This document shows positions 58,758-64,000 of a DNA stretch of 64,000 nucleotides, piece by piece. The notes beneath the pieces are model-generated. The model worked only from the letters and a program-made list of their open reading frames with translations. It searched no databases and was not told the origin of the DNA. The stretch is from Myrmaecium sp. VS I D KN 1 (lineage: Eukaryota; Ascomycota; Dothideomycetes; Valsariales; Valsariaceae), in the NCBI GenBank assembly GCA_019775845.1, contig JADQAV010000015.1:1054001-1118000 (forward strand), in the 5' to 3' direction. The translations under genes and the position numbers were made by a program. The stretch's first letter is position 1. Each line of letters opens with the position of its first letter.

Positions 58758-59863
58758 CGCTGAAGTCACATCTAGCGCTGGCCCCGCCTCCATCCTGTAT
58801 GATTTGTTTGTGCTGTCTCTGGACTATGGGTTATGCAGTGTGACCGGGCTTGTACCACTCAGTGGCATCGGAGTATGGGGTCCACATGGCTAGGGTTGTT
58901 ACGGGATGGAGATCATCTTTGACGAACATGGCACGTACACATTGGAGTTACGGACTGTTGGACACAAGTTAGGCGTATCGAATTAGATGGATTGATTTCT
59001 TGCCTACGCCATGAAGCTCTCCGGATTCACTATGGAGCGCCTCAATCGTGGGTCTTCTCGAAGGCGGGCTCGTCGCCTGAGGGAAGCAATATTGGTTCCT
59101 TTGTATCAGAATATTACTACTCGGGAAGCTAAGTGTCTGCTATGTGTCGACTTCACTTGCTCGGCTAGGGATGTGCGAAGCTGAGCCATACATTTGACAG
59201 TTTCGCGATACTGTACAGGTCAAACGCAAGCATACTGCACTCCAGACAGGTATTACATGTTCACACGGTACCGTTAGACCTGACTGAAAAGTATTTGCAA
59301 CGATTGTGCAGCGCGGACGAACTGAGGATCATATGTTGGTTACGTAGTGTATTCTGTCTCGGTTTGTAATTTGCCTGATATCTCGACCTTCCAAGCTATT
59401 TGCGGTACTACGCAGCCGTTTCCGCGCTTTCAAGTCCATAACGCGCCCATGGATCCGGATCGTGGTGCCTTTTAATGATTCACTTGTGCAATTTGAACTC
59501 GGCGTATGGACTGTATATTCGCTCTGATGCTTCCGCCACGTACGTAGACTTCTTTAACACGAACACTAATAAATCTCGTAAGACTGACGTACCTGCCCAT
59601 CACACATAGGGAGTCACGGAGTGTCAGTTGCCTAGGAATAAGCTGGTACGGAACCCCATTTGAGGGAAGGAAGGGAGGCATAAGAAGTACTGGCAGGTCT
59701 GGTAGTAGGGGCCTGCAGATATACCACAGTGAATGGAATGAAGTAGGAGGTATTCTAAACACTCATGCAATTTCAGTCATCCAGTGCGCACCGGTGCGTC
59801 TCATTCAAAGCATCCTTGAAGAAGAAAGAAAGTAAGGGAAAAAGGAACTGGAATGCAAAAAAC
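58758..59863. other. Spacer between IES1 and U6
   Basis: About 1.1 kb with the IES1 3'UTR. No gene or structured RNA is recognised. Confidence 0.5.
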
Positions 59864-59870
59864 AAAAAAA
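59864..59870 (-). terminator. Pol III terminator of U6
   Basis: Seven consecutive T on the transcribed (minus) strand directly after the U6 3' end. Confidence 0.9.
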
Positions 59871-59965
59871 CTGGTAGCTTCTCTTTGATTGAGCGTGTCA
59901 TCCTTAGTGCAGGGGCCATGCTAATCTTCTCTGTATCGTTTCAAATTGACCAAATGCCCGAAGGC
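59866..59965 (-). ncRNA. U6 spliceosomal snRNA
   Basis: On the minus strand a 5' hairpin (GCCTTCGGGC) leads to ATTTGGTCAATTTG, then the ACAGAGA box in GAAACGATACAGAGAAGATT, the AGC triad in TTAGCATGG, and the internal stem-loop CCCCTGCACTAAGGATGACA. It ends at a T-run. All elements that pair with U4, U2 and the 5' splice site are present and there is no intron. U6 forms the catalytic core of the spliceosome and is made by RNA polymerase III. The 5' end is set at the hairpin and the 3' end in the T-run, so each may be off by a few bases. Confidence 0.97.
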
Positions 59966-59984
59966 GAAAGAGAAGCCCTCTTCT

Positions 59985-59998
59985 CAATATATAAAGGG
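59985..59998 (-). promoter_or_regulatory. TATA box of U6
   Basis: CCCTTTATATATTG on the minus strand, centred about 25 nt upstream of the U6 5' end, the usual place for a pol III type 3-like TATA element. Confidence 0.8.
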
Positions 59999-60730
59999 TA
60001 CTTCGGTTGGGGTCGCTGCAACCCCACGAAAATCTTGTTCCTGCCCAGATTCGAACGGTGACAGACGCGAACATCCTGGCGTCCTCAGGCAGCTTCCAAA
60101 ACCATCCTACTGTATCCGATATCCGGAACTGCAAATGCATACTACGGTGTGATAGCTTTCGAATATCTGAAAGGAAACTGTGCTTAGCACAATGTCCTAG
60201 CCTATGTCACAAAGGCAGCAGCGACATGACTGTGAGACGGAGCGAACGGATGGCGCGATTACCAGATGCTGCTCGGCATACGATCTCTGCGAGATGGTGA
60301 TTTCGCTCTACTATTACCATTTAGTTTTAGAAAGCCAATGCAATAGCCCTACCAGTTCAAGATACTGTTGCAAGATTGCAAGATGCCGGCCCGTAAAGAG
60401 CGTTACTGCACTTTCAATCGTTAGCGGCGTATTGCACATTGGTGAAGCGGCATATGAGCGAACCATCTCTACACTTACCAAGGTGAGCGCGCTCTGCCAT
60501 AATAGCGGAGGTAGATTTCCTGGAAGATTCCATCCAACGTTCTCGATGAACAGCTTCAGCGAAGATGAGGAGCTTCCCAATCCCTAACTTACCCCTCCGT
60601 TTTTCGATCTTCGTAGGCAGGCGTGCCAGCTCACCGCCTCGGCAGAATATCTGAACAGAAGTTTTTCGATGAGCAAGAAGGCAAGGGCAAGGGCGGTAGT
60701 AGACAACAACAGAATCCACGATTAGTCGAA
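59999..60730. other. Spacer U6 promoter / MRI1 promoter
   Basis: About 730 bp between the divergent U6 and MRI1 genes. A B-box-like motif lies near U6. No protein gene is supported. Confidence 0.5.
60046..60060 (-). promoter_or_regulatory. B-box-like element upstream of U6
   Basis: CGTTCGAATCT on the minus strand, close to the B-box consensus GGTTCGANTCC, about 80-95 nt upstream of the U6 start and in the same orientation. I could not fold a tRNA around it, so it may be a TFIIIC site serving U6. Confidence 0.4.
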
Positions 60731-61958
60731 ATGGTCCTCCAGGCAATCAAGTATACGCGCGGAGAACTTCAGATACTGGACCAGCTCCAGCTGCCGCACA
60801 CCGAACGCTACGATCACATTCATTCCAGCAAAGATGCCTGGCATGCCATCAAAGATATGCGAACCCGAGGGGCACCGGCCATCGCGATTGTAGCTGCTCT
60901 TGGCTTAGCCGTTGAGCTCGAGAACATGAAGCTGTCGGATGTAGCGGAAGAAGTCGCTGTGTTCATCTTCGAGAACCTGGACTACCTCGTCACTAGTCGG
61001 CCTACTGCAGTGAACTTGGCGGATGCTGCTCGCAAACTCAGAAAAGTCGTGGAGTCATCTGCGGCTCAAGAAGGGGCTACTGGTCAAATGGTTAGGGACG
61101 CCTACCTGACAGCGGCAGAGCAAATGCTTGTGGATGACGTGGAGGATAATAAGGCAATTGGCAGACACGGAGCGGAGTGGATACAGCAGAACACAGAGGC
61201 GGGGAAGTTTGGTCAGGTCAGCGTACTGACGCACTGTAATACCGGGTGAGATTCATGGAATCGATTTAAGTACGAGAAGCTAACTTTCTAGGTCTCTCGC
61301 TACTGCCGGTTATGGAACCGCTTTGGGCGTCATTCGAAGTCTCCACGCCAAAGGCATCTTGAAACATGCTTTCTGCACGGAGACAAGGCCATACAATCAA
61401 GGTTCTAGGCTCACTGCCTTCGAACTGGTCCACGACCAAATACCTTCGACTTTGATCACCGACTCTATGGCGGCCGCGCTACTCTGCTTGAAGGGATCAT
61501 CGGAGCGTATCGCAGCGATCGTCGTAGGAGCTGATCGGGTTGCCGCAAACGGCGACACCGCCAACAAGATTGGTACATATTCGCTTGCTATTGCTGCCAA
61601 GTACCATGGGGTCAGGTTTCTCGTAGCTGCACCGCGGACAACCATCGATTTGAGCACCCAGTCCGGTAAGGATATCGTCATTGAAGAGCGACCAGGGAAG
61701 GAGGTCACCCTTGTCAAAGGCCCACGGTTCGACGGAGCGGCGTTGGACTTAGAGGTTGTGGAGACAGTCAGTATTGCGGCAAAGGGGATCGATGTTTGGA
61801 ATCCAGCTTTCGATGTGACGCCAGCGGAGCTGATAGACGGCATAATTTCGGAAGTTGGTGTTGCTGAGAAGGATTCCAATGGCGTATTCCACTTGGATGA
61901 GCTATTCGAGAAGGATGCTTCTCACAAGAGAGAGCCGTCCAAGCTTGGTGAGACGTAA
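60731..61958 (+). CDS. MRI1: Methylthioribose-1-phosphate isomerase
   Basis: Two exons (60731-61245, 61292-61958) give 393 residues. The start [20 protein letters not shown] is family-typical; upstream in-frame sequence is not. The enzyme turns methylthioribose-1-phosphate into methylthioribulose-1-phosphate in the cytosolic methionine salvage pathway. Visible are [39 protein letters not shown], the catalytic Cys in [18 protein letters not shown], the catalytic Asp in [20 protein letters not shown], and [20 protein letters not shown] at the C-terminus. These separate it from eIF2B subunits, which share the fold. No defect is visible. Confidence 0.95.
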
Positions 61959-62151
61959 CGCATCTCAGTCGGATTGTATATACATCGTTGGGGTGTATAT
62001 GGCCGAACGATAGCGGTGATATAGATCCACGTGAACGAGCAGCCTTGTGTCCGACCGGCAATGTAATTTGCCCAACGATCAATGTCATTCATCGCGATTG
62101 CCTCTTTGCAATGGCATCGATTTCTGCGTAACACCGCCCGGTGTGGTTGAT

Positions 62152-62433
62152 CTACTCCTGAGCCTGTCCGGCACCTCGGATGTCGTGATTGGATTGGCCC
62201 GATGTAGCCCGCTCATCCTCCTCCGCTTTTGCCAGCATCTCTTCGATTTTGCGTTCTAGAGCCGTAAGGTGATTCTCTAGCGCTGTCGCAGTCTGCTCGC
62301 CCCGGGCAAGATCTCTGAATGCCTGGAAAAGCAGGTTAGAATCATCCAACAAGAGACGACGAACTGCACCTGTACTCACCTGGGCTAAATCCGTTTCCTG
62401 CGATGGATTTCCGTTGGCTTGCCCGTTCATCAT
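62152..62433 (-). CDS. Small helical protein of unknown function
   Basis: Two exons (62380-62433, 62152-62322) give 74 residues, MMNGQANGNPSQETDLAQ followed by AFRDLARGEQTATALENHLT and a Glu/Lys-rich helix (ALERKIEEMLAKAEED). The intron (62323-62379) is 57 nt, has GTGAGT and TTTCCAG ends, contains no stop and is a multiple of three, so retention would give 93 residues. The middle forms an amphipathic coiled coil. I do not recognise a family; length and shape would suit a small subunit of a complex. It shares a 311-bp promoter region with PAN1. Confidence 0.55.
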   Translation of the reverse strand: MMNGQANGNPSQETDLAQVSTGAVRRLLLDDSNLLFQAFRDLARGEQTATALENHLTALERKIEEMLAKAEEDERATSGQSNHDIRGAGQAQE

Positions 62434-62744
62434 GAGGGCTGTTGCGCTGAGATGATCTGGAAAGCGAAGTGAGATGGTCCACGGGCGGTGCCCGTTAGTC
62501 GGAGTCGGGTGTTTACGCAACTGCGGACCAATTGGGCAGGGATGACGATCCTCCCATTCGCCTGGCTCCCGGCCCAAGCTCTCGACTTGACTTCCGGGCA
62601 ACCACTGCAACACCACCTTTCCCTCTCCCAAACCTCCTCCGCCTCACCCCCTAGGCCTTTACATCGCTGCACTGCATATCTGCGGATCTTCAACCCCGGC
62701 TACGACCAGGAAGTGCCCTAAACGGGCCTTTATACGCGTGAATC
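62434..62744. promoter_or_regulatory. Divergent promoter, small protein / PAN1
   Basis: 311 bp between divergent starts. Pyrimidine-rich toward PAN1. No specific motif is assigned. Confidence 0.5.
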
Positions 62745-64000
62745 ATGTACTCTGGTTCCAGCTCCTTTCTAGGGGGCGCGAACAGCAGCCGGACTGGGCA
62801 GCAACCTCAGTATGGCCAGCCGACCTTCCAGCAGCAAGGAGGCTTTGCTCCGCAACCCACAGGCTTTGGAGCGGCACCTCTTCAACAGCAGTACACTGGA
62901 TTCCCGGGCCAACAGCCCCCTTTTGCACCTCAGCAACAATCTCAGCTCACCGGCTTTCCCGGCCAACAAGCGCAATCCTTCCAGCAACCGCAGGCACAAC
63001 AGCCTTTCCAGACGGGACAAACGAGCCTTGCGCCTCCGCCTCCGTCTCCGCAGTTACCCCAGCCTACTGGCATGACCTCAACCCAGATAGCGAGCTCGTT
63101 TATGTCTTCAAGCCCCGCGCTGCCGCCGCAGCAGCATCACAAGTCCTCCAGCGGGTCAAAGATTCCTACTATACGTTTATCCTTCATAACCGTACAAGAC
63201 CAAGCGAAGTTTGAGCAACTTTTTAAGTCTGCAACCGGCGGAGAACAGGCTTTATCGGGAGAGAAGGCTAAAGATATCCTCATGAGATCCAGATTGCCTG
63301 GAGAAGCCCTCTCGCACATCTGGTAAATTCTCTACACTCCGCAGCGCCGAGAGCCTTGAACTAATCCAGTTGCAGGACCCTGTCCGATACTACCAAGTCA
63401 GGACAGTTGCTATTTCCAGAGTTCGCACTCGCCATGTACCTATGTAACCTCAAGTTGACTGGCAAGGATCTTCCTCAGCAATTGCCTGAGCGAATCCTGA
63501 ACGAGGTTTCTAGTATGGTAGACATAATATCTTTCGGGGTGCCCGACGATAAGCCTGCACCTCCACCTCGTACAAATGTCCCCAATTTCAGTGAGCACTC
63601 GCAGAATACAACGCAAACACCGTCCATCCAACAGCCGCAACCGCAGGCTTCGAATACGCAGTTACTCTCTACGCTTGCAACACAACCCACTGGATTAGCG
63701 CCTCAGATGACCGGCTTTCCCGGGCAGCAGAGCTTCCAACCCCAACCCACAGGCTTACAACCACAGCAAACCGGTTTTGCGTCTCTGCCGCAGACTACTG
63801 GATATTCTGGGCCACGACCGCCTATTCCTCCCATGCCAACCGGCTTCGGCTCGAACCTGGCGCCTCAACCGACTGGCATGATGGCTCCGCTGAATGCCCA
63901 GCCGACTGGACGCCCAGGCCAATGGGGTCTTGTCAACACCCCTGCCTCAGGGCTGCCCAATATTCAGGCGTTGCAACAACAGATGATGCCGCAGGTCGGG
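62745..64000 (+). CDS. PAN1: Endocytic scaffold Pan1 (5' part)
   Basis: Exon 1 (62745-63322) and exon 2 (63376 to beyond the window end) are joined across a 53-nt intron; 401 residues are visible. The start [20 protein letters not shown] is typical of fungal Pan1. After a Gln/Pro/Gly-rich stretch comes the first EH domain ([19 protein letters not shown], then [34 protein letters not shown] and [10 protein letters not shown]). Exon 2 then carries several LxxQxTG motifs, the sites phosphorylated by Prk1/Ark1-type kinases in yeast Pan1. Pan1 links clathrin-coat adaptors to Arp2/3-driven actin at endocytic patches. The second EH domain and C-terminal acidic part lie outside the window. Confidence 0.92.

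Noticed and set aside
60040-60125. tRNA-like T-loop upstream of U6
   Set aside because: The GTTCGAATC loop lacks a properly paired T-stem and no acceptor stem partner was found about 70 nt away.
60204-60587. 127-codon open frame between U6 and MRI1
   Set aside because: No recognisable domain; it lies in the promoter region of two genes.

Overview
The window looks like nuclear DNA from a filamentous ascomycete (Pezizomycotina, probably Eurotiomycetes; this placement is inferred from protein resemblance only). Three things point that way: many short (about 46-170 nt) GT...AG introns with CTRAC/TTGAC-type branch points, fungal-type versions of core genes, and one AT-rich island with the CpA-depleted look of repeat-induced point mutation (RIP).

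Layout. 0-9.3 kb: the 3' part of the U3 snoRNP WD40 gene UTP13, an ILM1-like membrane protein, a NAT9-like acetyltransferase, the proteasome ATPase RPT4, then enolase behind a pyrimidine-rich leader with a probable 5'UTR intron. 10-19 kb: a GPI-type secreted protein, a 984-residue disordered protein of unknown function and a four-helix membrane protein. 19.9-34 kb: the F1-ATPase assembly factor ATP11, a Csx2-type BAR-PH-ArfGAP protein, an MFS transporter and the autophagy kinase ATG1. 34-37.9 kb is a long spacer in which I see no gene. 37.9-52.4 kb: dolichol kinase (SEC59), an M1 aminopeptidase with two possible starts, a small secreted protein, mitochondrial ribosomal protein uS13m, ER cyclophilin B and the RNA helicase DED1. 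53.6-56 kb: an AT-rich, RIP-ruined DNA transposon relic with terminal inverted repeats, a satellite and an assembly gap. 56.4-64 kb: INO80 subunit IES1, a U6 snRNA gene (minus strand), MRI1 of methionine salvage, a 74-residue protein and the 5' part of the endocytic scaffold PAN1.

Almost all genes are single-copy housekeeping genes, and I see no biosynthetic cluster, CRISPR array or defence island. Intron-exon structures were worked out by hand from splice signals, reading phase and recalled family similarity, and junction phases were checked arithmetically. The most interesting observation is in the cyclophilin B gene. If the last intron is retained the protein ends in an ER-retrieval-like HIEL. 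If it is spliced, that tail is replaced by an open 73-codon exon encoding a membrane anchor. Other points are a 3-nt first coding exon in uS13m, a possible mitochondrial/cytosolic start pair in the aminopeptidase, and a B-box-like element upstream of U6.
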